A stretch of 64,000 nucleotides of DNA. Origin: a virus. This document shows positions 16,969 to 26,602 of the stretch, one piece after another. The stretch spans positions 86,076 through 150,075 of the IMG/VR virus record IMGVR_UViG_3300042898_003677; one strand, written 5' to 3'. Numbering within the stretch: position 1 is the stretch's first letter; every line of letters starts with the position of its first letter. The position numbers and the translations under genes are program-made. The notes under the pieces were generated by a model. That model saw nothing but the letters and a program-made list of their open reading frames with translations, was not told the origin of the DNA and did no database searches.

Positions 16969-18024
16969 ATGGACCAATTACAAATTGACAAGGTAAAACA
17001 ATCTATAGACAAACTTAGAGATAAGTCGTCTAAAATTTATTTCTTTGTGCACGACACAAAAGGAAATGCGAAAGCATCAATAAAATACATTTATGATATG
17101 GCGTTGACTCTTAAAAGAGGGGGTTACAACGCAATCATTCTTCACGAGAAGAAAGATTACACAGGAGTTTCAGGATGGTTGAATGAGGAGTATATGAATG
17201 AAATCCCTCATAAAGTTATTGAAGGTGAGAATATTGAAATTGCACCTGAAGACTTTTTGGTAATCCCTGAAATCTTTGGGTTTATGATGGACCAAGTTAA
17301 AAACTTACCTTGTGGTAAAATTGTATTAACTCAGGGTTATTCATATATGTTGGAAACATTACAACCAGGTCAAACTTGGAATCAGTTTGGTTTCTTAAAA
17401 TGTATCACCACAAGTGAAGTTCAAAAAGACTACATTCAAAAAGTTATGAGAGGTCAAACTTTTGATGTTATCGAACCATTTATTGAGGATTACTTCAAAA
17501 AGTCTGAAAGACTTCCGATGCCAATTATCGGTGTTCACTCAAGAGAACAAGAAGATACAATTAACCTAATCAAAACTTTCTATTTGAGATTCCCTCAGTT
17601 TAGATGGTTTACGTTTAGAGATTTACGTGGATTGAGTCAAGAACAATTCGCTAAGGCAATCTCAGAATGTTTCTTAACAGTTTGGATTGATAGAAACAGT
17701 GCTTACGGTACCTTCCCATTGGAGAGTATGAAATGTGGTGTTCCAACAATTGGTATCCAACCAAACTTGAAACCTGAGTGGATGAATGAAACTAATGGTG
17801 TGTGGATTAAGGACGAAACTTTACTACCTGAATTAATTGCCGATTGGTCTCAACATTGGTTAGAAGATGACATTTCAGAAGATGTCCTTAAAAATTTAGA
17901 TATAACAATCGAACCTTTACCAAATAAAGAGTCGTTTCAAAATAAAGTGATAGAAGTGTTCTCGGGATACCTTAATACCAGAGCAGAATCTATGGAAGAA
18001 CAAATCTCAAAATTCGCAGAATAA
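16969..18024 (+). CDS. Glycosyltransferase, GT-B fold
   Basis: A 351-residue GT-B-like protein. The N-terminal strand is SKIYFFVHDTKGNA, and KYIYDMALTLKRGGYNAIIL matches the acceptor-domain start of GT4 proteins. In the C-terminal half, SECFLTVWIDRNSAYGTFPLESMKCGVPTIG corresponds to the donor-site motif, with Glu in FPLES. It probably adds a sugar to a glycan made by this cluster. It is followed 1 nt later by another glycosyltransferase, suggesting paired action. Confidence 0.75.
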   Translation: MDQLQIDKVKQSIDKLRDKSSKIYFFVHDTKGNAKASIKYIYDMALTLKRGGYNAIILHEKKDYTGVSGWLNEEYMNEIPHKVIEGENIEIAPEDFLVIPEIFGFMMDQVKNLPCGKIVLTQGYSYMLETLQPGQTWNQFGFLKCITTSEVQKDYIQKVMRGQTFDVIEPFIEDYFKKSERLPMPIIGVHSREQEDTINLIKTFYLRFPQFRWFTFRDLRGLSQEQFAKAISECFLTVWIDRNSAYGTFPLESMKCGVPTIGIQPNLKPEWMNETNGVWIKDETLLPELIADWSQHWLEDDISEDVLKNLDITIEPLPNKESFQNKVIEVFSGYLNTRAESMEEQISKFAE

Positions 18025-18025
18025 T

Positions 18026-18832
18026 ATGGAAGAAAAATTAAATTTATCAGTAATCCTACCCATCAAATCATCATTAGCATTAAATTTTGATGAGTATTTT
18101 AATAAAGCAATTACTTCATTAAAAAACCAAATGGTTGGTTTTGAAGAATTAATCATTGTTAGTTCAAATGAAGAACAACTAAAGTCTTACTTAGAATCAT
18201 TTGATTTTGGTGACTTGAATGTTGTAAAATTAAATTACGATGGTGAACCAAATTATTCATCACAAATTAATTATGGTGTATCACAAGCCAAGGGTGAATG
18301 GATTTCATTTTTTGAATTTGATGACGAATACGCATCAATTTGGTTTAAAAATGTTTTAAAGTATTCAAAATCATATCCTGAAGTACAAGCTTTCTTACCT
18401 GTAGTTGTTGATGTTGATGATAAAGAAGTTTTTGCTGGTTTCACAAATGAAGCGGTATTTGCCGCAAACTTCTCACAAGAAATGGGATATTTGACAAATG
18501 ATATTCTACAAGATTATCAAAACTTCCAAAGCTCAGGTATGGTAATTAAAAAGAGCGTTGTCGAAGAGTTTGGTGGTTTTAAATCTTCAATCAAACTTAC
18601 ATTCGTATACGAATTTTTACTTAGAATGACATACAATTCGGTATCTATTATGACAATCCCAAGATTAGGATACAAACATACAAATATGAGAACAGGTTCA
18701 TTGTTTTGGAACTACAAGTTTAGTGATGAGAAAATGGTTGAGGATGAGGTTAAGTTTTGGGTCCAAACAGCTAAAAAAGAATATTTCTTCTCAAATGATA
18801 GAACCATAAAGTATGAGAGTCAAAATGGATAA
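18026..18832 (+). CDS. Glycosyltransferase, GT2-like
   Basis: A 268-residue GT-A protein. LSVILPIKSS is the opening strand, ELIIVSSNEEQ follows, NYGVSQAKGEWISFFEFDDEY contains the acidic metal-binding FDD motif, and SSGMVIKKSVVEEFGGF matches the acceptor-side region of GT2 enzymes. The product is unknown. It is the last sugar gene before the sigma factor, with its stop overlapping the sigma factor start. Confidence 0.75.
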   Translation: MEEKLNLSVILPIKSSLALNFDEYFNKAITSLKNQMVGFEELIIVSSNEEQLKSYLESFDFGDLNVVKLNYDGEPNYSSQINYGVSQAKGEWISFFEFDDEYASIWFKNVLKYSKSYPEVQAFLPVVVDVDDKEVFAGFTNEAVFAANFSQEMGYLTNDILQDYQNFQSSGMVIKKSVVEEFGGFKSSIKLTFVYEFLLRMTYNSVSIMTIPRLGYKHTNMRTGSLFWNYKFSDEKMVEDEVKFWVQTAKKEYFFSNDRTIKYESQNG

Positions 18833-19584
18833 TGCTAGAGGTTCTATCAGCTACAACAGAAGAGTCCACCGCAAAAAAACGCGGTAGGAAATCTACAGGT
18901 CAAACTACGAATTATTTTGACGTAAGGGAAGAAGAGGCTGTTAAAAGTTTTCTTTTAGCGGAAACGCAAGAAGAAAAAAATAGAATTTATAACGAATTTC
19001 TACGTATGCCATTGGATAAAATGATATCCTCAATTATACGTAGATACAAACTTTATAGAAAAGATATGGATTTCAGGGAAATCCATAACGATACTCATTC
19101 ATTCTTAATGACAAAAGTTGATAAGTTTAAGCCTTCTAAAAATAAGAAGGCTTATTCATATTTTGGGACTATTTGTAAGAATTATTTGATGGGTCAAATA
19201 ATTAAAGACCAAAAAGAAACTAATCGTAAAGTTTCTTATGAAGACATATCAACCTCATTAGAAGAAAGAGCTGATATGATATATCATATTGATACCGAAG
19301 TCGTTGAAACTGATTTTGTGATAAAAAAATATTTGGACGAACTTAGAGGATTTATTGAAGAAGATTCTTTAAGTCATAGTGAGGTTAAACTAGGTTACGC
19401 CCTTATTGATTTATTTGAAAACTATGAAGAGATATTTTCAGGTACAGACAATAATAAATTCAATAAAAACATTATTTTACTCTCTTTAAGAGAGATGACA
19501 AATCTTTCAACAAAAGAGATTAGAAACTCAATGAAAAAGTTTAAAAAACTTTATGTTGTGGTGCAAGGTAGAATAAAAACTTAA
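18832..19584 (+). CDS. gp55-like late-transcription sigma factor
   Basis: A 250-residue protein like T4 gp55, the sigma factor that directs host RNA polymerase to late promoters. The central part (about 75-135) resembles sigma region 2: MPLDKMISSIIRRYKLYR, then KPSKNKKAYSYFGTICKNYL. The last 60 residues look like a helical C-terminal recognition part, LREMTNLSTKEIRNSMKKF. It is encoded just before the virion genes that carry the TATTTATA box, its probable target. The N-terminal 30 residues are a basic linker. Confidence 0.75.
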   Translation: MLEVLSATTEESTAKKRGRKSTGQTTNYFDVREEEAVKSFLLAETQEEKNRIYNEFLRMPLDKMISSIIRRYKLYRKDMDFREIHNDTHSFLMTKVDKFKPSKNKKAYSYFGTICKNYLMGQIIKDQKETNRKVSYEDISTSLEERADMIYHIDTEVVETDFVIKKYLDELRGFIEEDSLSHSEVKLGYALIDLFENYEEIFSGTDNNKFNKNIILLSLREMTNLSTKEIRNSMKKFKKLYVVVQGRIKT

Positions 19585-19590
19585 GAAAAA

Positions 19591-19598
19591 TATTTATA
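19591..19598 (+). promoter_or_regulatory. TATTTATA box (candidate late promoter)
   Basis: An exact TATTTATA ends 3 nt before the ATG at 19602. The same octamer precedes many structural genes in this window. If it acts as a -10 element the transcript would start at or next to the ATG. Confidence 0.55.
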
Positions 19599-19601
19599 GG
19601 T

Positions 19602-19973
19602 ATGCCAAGACCACAAAAAAAAGAGATTAATCTTACAAAAGAGTCAATGTTGTCTCTTATGCAAGAAATTTATAACGAAATTGTTGAGCAACGTAACACA
19701 GCAATTAGGATACAAAATAAAATGTTATCAATGATGAAGGAAGCATCAGATATGCAAAAATTAGGTCCTGTCATTGAAAAACAACAAAAAATTATAAACG
19801 ACTGTGTAGAAAAAAAGTTAACACTTTCAAAACTACAAGCAGGAATTTGGGAGAAGTCGTCATCAAATCAAGAATCATTTTCTTTATCTGATATGGACGA
19901 TGAATTGATGCGTTCACTTATTGATAGAGATTCTGACATCGATGATGATGAACCCACATACAAAATGAAATAA
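19602..19973 (+). CDS. Hypothetical virion-region protein
   Basis: A 123-residue, mostly helical polar protein (Met, Gln and Lys rich, coiled-coil-like from residue 15 to 80) with an acidic tail. It starts the late virion operon right behind a TATTTATA box and stops 1 nt before a large structural gene. It may be a chaperone or a small baseplate part; no family is recognised. Confidence 0.55.
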   Translation: MPRPQKKEINLTKESMLSLMQEIYNEIVEQRNTAIRIQNKMLSMMKEASDMQKLGPVIEKQQKIINDCVEKKLTLSKLQAGIWEKSSSNQESFSLSDMDDELMRSLIDRDSDIDDDEPTYKMK

Positions 19974-19974
19974 T

Positions 19975-22113
19975 ATGCCGTATGACGTTTCAAATATATC
20001 ACCAGATTTAACTGATGGGTACAAAAGTATCCAATCACAAATAGGTGCTTTTGGGGCATATACACAAGCAACTACATCACAAAAAGAAGTTTCATCTACG
20101 AAAGGTAATTCAGATGCACAAGGGACTAATGCAATTGCACAACAACTCAATAGTGTCACTGAAGGACAGAAAGCGTTTCAAAGAAACGTACCAACAAGTT
20201 ACGACCAACTCTTAAAATTAATTAAAAGTTCGGCAAACGCAAATTCACAAGGTCAGGGTGGTCTTGAAACAACTAGAGCACTAAGAAAAATATTATTGGA
20301 TGCGGTATTCAAGATGGAACCGTATGTTGCAAAAGTTATTGCAGATGAAGCGTTTAAAGCTTTAGGTTGTGCACAACAACAAACTTACCCATCTATTTCA
20401 CAGACAGTATTAGATTCCTTACCAAGCTTATCTACATTACCGGCAAACGAATCAATTTATGTTAACTTAGAAGAAATTGATTTTTTTGGTAGTTTGAAGG
20501 TTAAACCAAATTCATTAGTTGGTCGAATATATTACGAAACAACAGGATTTACACAACTATCACCATACATAAACTATAGTGGAGCTAAAAAGTTCCCAAT
20601 GAATTTTGAGCTACAAAATAGAACTCAAAATTTAAATCAAACTTTTAAGTATGAATATGACTTACCTTATTACGGTAAATCAAATACAAATCTTTGGGAT
20701 TTTGAATACGTTAAACAAAATGATATTGGGGCAACTGGAGATTATCTTAGGATGTTTTTATTACAGAGACCTGATAAGAGTGGACAGTATGTTCCCCCTC
20801 CAACAACAGGAAGTACATTAAAATACTCGGCAAATACGATAGTTGATTCTTTGGGTGATTATTACCAATCTATCAAGGTATTTGATAGTAGGGTTTTTGC
20901 TGCAAACTTAATAAATTTATTAACGGGTTCTCTTTCCGTAGATTTAACATCAACTCAGGTTGAGGAGCAATCTAAATTTATATTAATTTTAAATAGGATT
21001 TTTGGTTTATGTGAGTCGGGTCCTAAAGAAATTGATGTTGCAGGAACATCAAAAATATCTGAATACGATAATATTGGTGATGAGTTTTTTGAATTTAATG
21101 AGGTAGATAATAACAATATTAATCAGTTTGTTAATGACGCCTTAAATGGTGTCGTGACATTCGTAGAATGTAATAATATCAATGTTCCTGTAAACAATCA
21201 GGTTATTTTAGAACAATTAACTCAAATAAATGATGACTTAAGTGTTAATGAACAAGTTGATTTACTTGAAGGTATTTTAGATTCAATTGTAGACAATTGG
21301 GAAAATACTTTTCCAGGAGTAGGGTTAAATGAGGCTTGGTTACAAAATATTTTACAGAAACTTCCTGTTGCGTTATTAGCGTCAATTTTTACACCAAAAG
21401 TTTTACTCCCTCTTTTTACATTTAAATCTGTACTAGAAAATCAAATTTTAGGGTTTGCAAATGAAATTATTCAATCAGGAAACAGTATTGTAATTTCAGG
21501 AAACTCATCAATCGCGTCTGCAAATACAATCAATGATATTGTAAGTTCACAAGTTGCAAGTGGTGTTGATTTTGCAAGAAAATTTAAAAAATTTGTGTTC
21601 GGAGTTGTTGCCGCAGTTGCCGAAAAATTCTTAGAAATATTATTTGAGGAACTAAAAAAGAATCTACTTAGAATAGTTAAGTTAATACTCAAAGACATAT
21701 ATCGAACAACTAAAGATAAAAGAGTTTTGATTATTCAATCATTGTTAGAAGCGGGCGAATTTATTGTTCAAACAGTTGTTAATTACCGAGAATGTAAATC
21801 ATTAGTTGGTGCGATTCAAAAAATATTAAAACTGATTAATAAAAAGTTACCAGGTACAGGAATTAATAAAGCACTTCTAGCTTTTGCGGATGCGTTACCA
21901 GGTTTCTCACCTGAAAGGGCGGCAATAAATGCTATAGAATCTATGCAGGGATATGGATTACGAACAGGACCAACACCAGATGGTCAACCAAATAAAATGA
22001 CATTTTACCAAATTGCAACACAAAAAGGTTTAAGCGTTGAGGACGCTAAAAATGGTGTTGTTGATATTGGTATTAGTGTAATAACAGGACTACCAATTGG
22101 AAAATCTCGATGA
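19975..22113 (+). CDS. Large virion structural protein (baseplate region)
   Basis: A 712-residue protein of unknown family. The first 140 residues are Ser/Gln/Asn-rich; the middle has beta-rich segments; residues 480-610 form a long helical, partly hydrophobic region (VASGVDFARKFKKFVFGVVA and the following Leu-rich helices). The C-terminal part is again soluble. Size, place before the OB-fold baseplate gene and late promoter control suggest a baseplate or tail protein. The hydrophobic helices could hint at a tape-measure or membrane-contact role. Confidence 0.55.
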   Translation: MPYDVSNISPDLTDGYKSIQSQIGAFGAYTQATTSQKEVSSTKGNSDAQGTNAIAQQLNSVTEGQKAFQRNVPTSYDQLLKLIKSSANANSQGQGGLETTRALRKILLDAVFKMEPYVAKVIADEAFKALGCAQQQTYPSISQTVLDSLPSLSTLPANESIYVNLEEIDFFGSLKVKPNSLVGRIYYETTGFTQLSPYINYSGAKKFPMNFELQNRTQNLNQTFKYEYDLPYYGKSNTNLWDFEYVKQNDIGATGDYLRMFLLQRPDKSGQYVPPPTTGSTLKYSANTIVDSLGDYYQSIKVFDSRVFAANLINLLTGSLSVDLTSTQVEEQSKFILILNRIFGLCESGPKEIDVAGTSKISEYDNIGDEFFEFNEVDNNNINQFVNDALNGVVTFVECNNINVPVNNQVILEQLTQINDDLSVNEQVDLLEGILDSIVDNWENTFPGVGLNEAWLQNILQKLPVALLASIFTPKVLLPLFTFKSVLENQILGFANEIIQSGNSIVISGNSSIASANTINDIVSSQVASGVDFARKFKKFVFGVVAAVAEKFLEILFEELKKNLLRIVKLILKDIYRTTKDKRVLIIQSLLEAGEFIVQTVVNYRECKSLVGAIQKILKLINKKLPGTGINKALLAFADALPGFSPERAAINAIESMQGYGLRTGPTPDGQPNKMTFYQIATQKGLSVEDAKNGVVDIGISVITGLPIGKSR

Positions 22114-22316
22114 CAGAAGAAGAATTTAAAATTATGATTGAAAGTTCTAAAGACGTTGATAAATTATCCAATAAGTCTTTAGAAACTAATATGGACAAAC
22201 TTGCAACAGAGTTTGAAGATACTAAAAAAAACATTATTAATATGACATACTACTTAGATAGAGTTGAGCAACTTTATGACGTTATGTTAAAAGAACACAA
22301 GAAAAGAAACGGATAA
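22110..22316 (+). CDS. Small coiled-coil protein
   Basis: A 68-residue, highly charged helical protein overlapping both neighbours (ATGA upstream, TAATG downstream). It resembles a small assembly factor or chaperone encoded between two tail proteins; the family is not recognised. Confidence 0.55.
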   Translation: MTEEEFKIMIESSKDVDKLSNKSLETNMDKLATEFEDTKKNIINMTYYLDRVEQLYDVMLKEHKKRNG

Positions 22317-23821
22317 TGGCAAGGTTATGGTATTACGCTAAAGTTGTTGACAATCAAGACCCTTTAAATCTTGGTCGTGTACGTGCACAAATTTTAACAG
22401 ATGATACGGAAGCGATTAGACAATCTGTAGAAGATTTTAATGTTGTAACGGATGCTTGGTCAGAAAAAGACCCATTTGTTTTTAACAGTTTATTACCAAT
22501 ATACATTTGGTCCGTTCCAAAAGTAGATGAACTTCTACAAATTTACTACCACGATACTGATGACTCTCAGTTTTTAAACGCGTACTACATACAAGGTCCT
22601 TTCTCAAGAATTCAAAATATTGTTTTAGAAAATTACGCTCAATCTGAAAGATATGGAGATATTAGAGGTATCAGATTAAATGGGTCAAAGTTTATTAGAA
22701 ACACGGATGGTAGTTTTAAGAATCCTGACCCAAATGGAGTATTCCCCGACCCAGGAGATGTTGCAGTTATGGGTAGAGGGTCAACAGATTTAGTTTTAAA
22801 AGAAAACGAATTATTACTTAGAGCCGGGAAATACAAAGGAGAATTAGTTGGTGATAAAGACCCTGTCGGTAATAAAAACAGAGCCTTTTTACAACTATCA
22901 AAATTTGACACATCAAAGATTAAAGAGGCTCAAAAAACATTCTTCGAGATTAAGGAATCTAACCCCCAAGTTAAGTATCTTATTGAGTATATTATTAATA
23001 ACCCCGAAAACTCATTACCAAACCCGATTTATAATGGTGTTTGTCGACTTTACAAATTAGTCCCTTCAGAAAGAACGTTAGCAAAGGCATTAAAGGTTGA
23101 TTCAAATATTGAGGATTTAAAGGTTCTTGTTGCCCAAGAAAAGTTTACCAATTTAGAAGGAACACAACAAGTGATTGATTTTATTAACTTATTCATTCAA
23201 ACTTGTAACTCTAAAAGAAAAACCGCAAGTGGTGTTGAATTGTTTGGTGTTTTAGAACAAAGATTTCCAATCTACTTTAGACCCGCACCATTTTTCTATA
23301 CTCAAATGAGTGCCGGTAATTTTCAGACTCAAAGAACTTTATCAACCATATATCAAAAGATTAAGTTGAATCAAAACAACTCAGTTGGTGGTTATGGTTT
23401 AATATACGAACAGTCTAAAGTTGGTGTTCCTATTAAATTAATCAAAAATGTTGTTGAAGGTTTTAAAACTACAGGATTACCATCAACATTCGCGGCATTA
23501 GGGGGGAACAAAATTTATCTATTGTCTCAAACCTCTCAAATACCGGGTAAAAAGAAAATCAATTTTGATAATAGTCTCTATGGTATTGATGAAACTAAGT
23601 TTGTTACTGAGATTGACCCAAATACCTCAAGTTTAGTTAGGGGTGAAGAGTTATTAGAGTTTTTGAATCAAATTGTTAGGTTCTTAATTTCACATACTCA
23701 CGCTTATCCTGGTGAACCACCTTGTGTTGTTACAGAAGACGGTTCTACTGTTTCTGCAGTTCTTACAGCAAATAATGAAGCTCCATCCAAAGTTCTTAAC
23801 CAGAATATTCGACTGAATTGA
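22316..23821 (+). CDS. Baseplate hub/spike protein with gp5-type OB fold
   Basis: A 501-residue protein. The N-terminus, LWYYAKVVDNQDPLNLGRVRAQI, is the hallmark of the gp5/VgrG-type OB fold that plugs the tail tube, with IWSVPKVDELLQIYY completing it. Further on GDVAVMGRGSTDLVLKENELLLRAG is typical of spike-stem or hub segments, and LNQIVRFLISHTHAYPGEPP near the end recalls the spike-proximal part of gp5-like proteins. No lysozyme domain is evident. It belongs to the central baseplate. Confidence 0.75.
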   Translation: MARLWYYAKVVDNQDPLNLGRVRAQILTDDTEAIRQSVEDFNVVTDAWSEKDPFVFNSLLPIYIWSVPKVDELLQIYYHDTDDSQFLNAYYIQGPFSRIQNIVLENYAQSERYGDIRGIRLNGSKFIRNTDGSFKNPDPNGVFPDPGDVAVMGRGSTDLVLKENELLLRAGKYKGELVGDKDPVGNKNRAFLQLSKFDTSKIKEAQKTFFEIKESNPQVKYLIEYIINNPENSLPNPIYNGVCRLYKLVPSERTLAKALKVDSNIEDLKVLVAQEKFTNLEGTQQVIDFINLFIQTCNSKRKTASGVELFGVLEQRFPIYFRPAPFFYTQMSAGNFQTQRTLSTIYQKIKLNQNNSVGGYGLIYEQSKVGVPIKLIKNVVEGFKTTGLPSTFAALGGNKIYLLSQTSQIPGKKKINFDNSLYGIDETKFVTEIDPNTSSLVRGEELLEFLNQIVRFLISHTHAYPGEPPCVVTEDGSTVSAVLTANNEAPSKVLNQNIRLN

Positions 23822-23829
23822 TATTTATA
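23822..23829 (+). promoter_or_regulatory. TATTTATA box (candidate late promoter)
   Basis: An exact TATTTATA ends 17 nt before the ATG at 23847, in the short gap after the baseplate gene. It is the same octamer as upstream of other virion genes. Confidence 0.5.
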
Positions 23830-23846
23830 ATAAAATACTTATTTAA

Positions 23847-25355
23847 ATGTCTATCTTAAGGTCATATTTCTCAAAGAACGATACTATAATATCAAATCTT
23901 TATACCAATACTGCTCGTAACCCAGTTGCTGAATTAAACTTTGGTGCTTCGGATTTAATTGTACCCAACTTTGGTTTTACACGTTTTTTATTTGACCTTG
24001 ATTTAACTTATCTTGAAGAACAAATTGCTTCAGGTGTTATATCAACAGGTTGTACCACAGGTATGACTCACGTTTTAAATATGGTTAATACTTCATCGTT
24101 TGAAGATGACTTGATTAATACCAATATGACAAATGGTAGAAAAAGAGCAACATCATTTGATTTAATTCTTTTTAGAATACCAAAATACTCAGGAAGTACA
24201 GGTGAACCTCAAGTATGGGATGAAGGTGTTGGGTTTGATTATAATGATTACGCATTAACTAAGAATGGTGTTAGTGGTCAATTATCTGTCATCCAACAAA
24301 ACAATAACTCAGCCTTTTCAACAAGACCAACAAACTGGTATCAAAGAAGTACACTTAAGAATTGGTCAGTACCTGGTTTATATGACAATAGAAACACTTT
24401 AACAAGTTTGACGGGGTGTAACTACTCTGCGTTAACAATCGTTGACGTACAACACTTTGAATTGGGTAATGAAGATGCAAGTTTTGATATGACTAATGAA
24501 ATCAACAGTATTTTAAATGGTACGTTGACAGGTGTCACAGGATGGGGAATTGCTTATGTCCCTGATATTGAGAATATTACAGGTTTAACTGAGAGTTATA
24601 GTGTTGCGTTCTTTTCAAAATACACACAAACATTCTACCAACCATATCTTCAAACAACCTATAATGATTTGATTAAGGATGATAGAAATTTATTCTTACA
24701 AAATCAGACAAATAAGTTATACTTATATGTTTATCAAAACGGTGATTTTGTAAACTTAGATAATTTACCAACAGTATCTATTGAGGACTCTGCAGGAGAT
24801 TTAGTTGTTACAGGATTGTCAACTTGTTTGATTACAAAGGGTATTTATGAAGTCACGGTTCCTAACGCCTTTTCAGCATACACAACACCTTGTATGTTCT
24901 ATGATGTGTGGTCTAACTTAACAATTAATGGACAACCCATTCCAAACATAACCAATGAATTTGTTTTAAGACCTTATACGTCAGGAATTCAGATAGGAAC
25001 CCTATCCAAAGAACCTGAAAAATTTGGGTTTAGTTATTATGGTATTTTACAAAATGAAAAAATACTTAATACTGAAATTAGAAAAATTGGTGTAATCGCC
25101 AAAAAACTTTGGTCGTCACAGACTTTATTGATGGACATTGATGTTTACTATAGAGTTTACGTAAAAGAAGGTACCACTGAGGTTATCGTCCAAGATTGGA
25201 CTCCTGTAAATAGAACCCCTAACGAATATTATTTCATCTTTGATATGAGAGACAAAATACCAAATGAATATTTTGTGGACATAAGGGTAAACACAAGTGG
25301 TGAGAAAGATATTTATAAAGACACATTACAATTCCAAATAGTAAACAAAAAATGA
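23847..25355 (+). CDS. Virion structural protein, beta-rich
   Basis: A 502-residue, Asn/Thr/Tyr-rich, beta-dominated protein without enzyme motifs. Its pattern (many aromatic residues, ITNEFVLRPYTSG, a C-terminal Ig-like VDVYYRVYVKEGTTEVIVQDW) suits a baseplate or tail attachment protein. It is preceded by a TATTTATA box and overlaps the next gene by 4 nt. The T4 counterpart cannot be named from sequence alone. Confidence 0.6.
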   Translation: MSILRSYFSKNDTIISNLYTNTARNPVAELNFGASDLIVPNFGFTRFLFDLDLTYLEEQIASGVISTGCTTGMTHVLNMVNTSSFEDDLINTNMTNGRKRATSFDLILFRIPKYSGSTGEPQVWDEGVGFDYNDYALTKNGVSGQLSVIQQNNNSAFSTRPTNWYQRSTLKNWSVPGLYDNRNTLTSLTGCNYSALTIVDVQHFELGNEDASFDMTNEINSILNGTLTGVTGWGIAYVPDIENITGLTESYSVAFFSKYTQTFYQPYLQTTYNDLIKDDRNLFLQNQTNKLYLYVYQNGDFVNLDNLPTVSIEDSAGDLVVTGLSTCLITKGIYEVTVPNAFSAYTTPCMFYDVWSNLTINGQPIPNITNEFVLRPYTSGIQIGTLSKEPEKFGFSYYGILQNEKILNTEIRKIGVIAKKLWSSQTLLMDIDVYYRVYVKEGTTEVIVQDWTPVNRTPNEYYFIFDMRDKIPNEYFVDIRVNTSGEKDIYKDTLQFQIVNKK

Positions 25356-25831
25356 AAACAGTAAGACTTTCAGAAACAGAACTAACTAACCTAATAAAAA
25401 AAGTTTTAGGTGAAGATAAGGATATGAGAAGTAACAGATATATGTTCTTTTCTAATTTAGAACAAATGAAAAGACAATGTGAGCTTCTTTTGGAGCTAGA
25501 CGAAGACACTATCACAGAAATTCTTAACAATGGACACGACTGGGCTGATGACCATATAACAGAATCCAAAAACAATTTAGACCAAGTTTTTGATTTTATG
25601 ATGAATGAAATCAATGGTGAGGGGGAAGATATGGAATACGACGAGTATGAATATGTTAACGAAGGTCGTAAAAAGACAGGGACTAAGTTATGTGCTCGTG
25701 GTAAAGCTGCTGCCAAATCAAAATTTGATGTTTACCCTTCAGCATACGCTAATGGATACGCGGTCCAAGTCTGTAAGGGAAAACAACCTGGACTTGACGG
25801 TAAAAAAAGATGTTCAGGAACCTACTGTTAA
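25352..25831 (+). CDS. Tagged small protein with basic Cys-containing C-terminus
   Basis: A 159-residue protein in three parts. An N-terminal helix, KTVRLSETELTNLIKKVLGED (residues 2-22), is of the kind that recurs on other proteins here. An acidic middle (residues 40-105) follows. The basic C-terminal module contains GTKLCARGKAAAKSKFDVYP, then AYANGYAVQVCKG and a final CSGTYC. Similar C-terminal modules are frequent in phages of marine bacteria (impression from memory). It may be a DNA-associated or capsid-internal protein. Confidence 0.6.
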   Translation: MKTVRLSETELTNLIKKVLGEDKDMRSNRYMFFSNLEQMKRQCELLLELDEDTITEILNNGHDWADDHITESKNNLDQVFDFMMNEINGEGEDMEYDEYEYVNEGRKKTGTKLCARGKAAAKSKFDVYPSAYANGYAVQVCKGKQPGLDGKKRCSGTYC

Positions 25832-25854
25832 TTTTTTTATTCAAAAACTTTCAT

Positions 25855-25862
25855 TATATTTG
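25855..25862 (+). promoter_or_regulatory. Bacteroidota -7 box TATATTTG
   Basis: TATATTTG fits the TAnnTTTG -7 consensus of Bacteroidota housekeeping promoters and lies 18 nt before ATG 25881. No TTG is seen at the expected -33 distance, so it is a weak call. Confidence 0.4.
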
Positions 25863-25880
25863 TAGTCAATAAACGAGACT

Positions 25881-26285
25881 ATGAGTACATTACTACACAA
25901 ACTAAAACGTTTCATCCAAAAGAGTGCAATTAAAGCAATTCGGGTTTCTACACCACCACAAGAGAAATCTGAATATGAGAGAGATGCTATTAATATTTGT
26001 AAAAGACTAATAGCAAAACCTGAAAGTTTGTTATTACTAACCCCAATATCGTCTAAAAGATATATTAAAAACGATGCCTCAGGTATCTTTGTAATTTTAG
26101 AAGGTCGAAGTATCAAAGTAATAAATCACGTATACTCTTACGTAGTATTTTTAGAAGACAAATCTTGGAATCAGTTAACTTCATTGTTTGATAATGAAGT
26201 TGAAAGCCGTAGAGAGGAATTTGAAAAGGAGATAACTGCAAATATTCGTCATTCACTCCAAACAATTTATAAGAATATAAAATGA
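25881..26285 (+). CDS. Hypothetical protein
   Basis: A 134-residue basic protein of unknown family. The central part (LLLLTPISSKRYIKNDASGIFVILEG then KVINHVYSYVVFL) looks alpha/beta and the C-terminus is helical. It starts after a possible -7 box and overlaps the following membrane-protein gene by 4 nt. Confidence 0.55.
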   Translation: MSTLLHKLKRFIQKSAIKAIRVSTPPQEKSEYERDAINICKRLIAKPESLLLLTPISSKRYIKNDASGIFVILEGRSIKVINHVYSYVVFLEDKSWNQLTSLFDNEVESRREEFEKEITANIRHSLQTIYKNIK

Positions 26286-26602
26286 AACAGTTTAAAAGTT
26301 TATTTGTATATGGTTTGATTGGATATCTATTTATCTCATCAATAGTTATTCTACTTACGTATAACGTATTACTTTATTTTGGTAAAGGTGGTAGAAAACC
26401 TATCACTAAAACTATTGAGGAAAAACCTTATGTTTTTGATGATGAATCTAAAAAACCATTAAAAAATGATAGTAATAATACTGTCAAAATTCAAAAACAA
26501 ACACCTAAAGTTATTCCGCAAGTTGTCCCACAAGTCAAAGATTCCTTTAAAGAAAGTAATGATAGTATTGTTAACCCTGTCGATTCTTTAAAGACTCCTT
26601 AA
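26282..26602 (+). CDS. Single-pass membrane protein with Pro/Lys-rich tail
   Basis: A 106-residue protein with one N-terminal membrane helix (LFVYGLIGYLFISSIVILLT, about residues 7-26) followed by a polar tail rich in Lys, Pro, Val and Asp that should face the periplasm. This layout resembles inner-membrane spanins or small envelope proteins, but there is no second spanin gene beside it, so the role is open. Its 3' end overlaps the convergent gene by 32 nt. Confidence 0.55.
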   Translation: MKQFKSLFVYGLIGYLFISSIVILLTYNVLLYFGKGGRKPITKTIEEKPYVFDDESKKPLKNDSNNTVKIQKQTPKVIPQVVPQVKDSFKESNDSIVNPVDSLKTP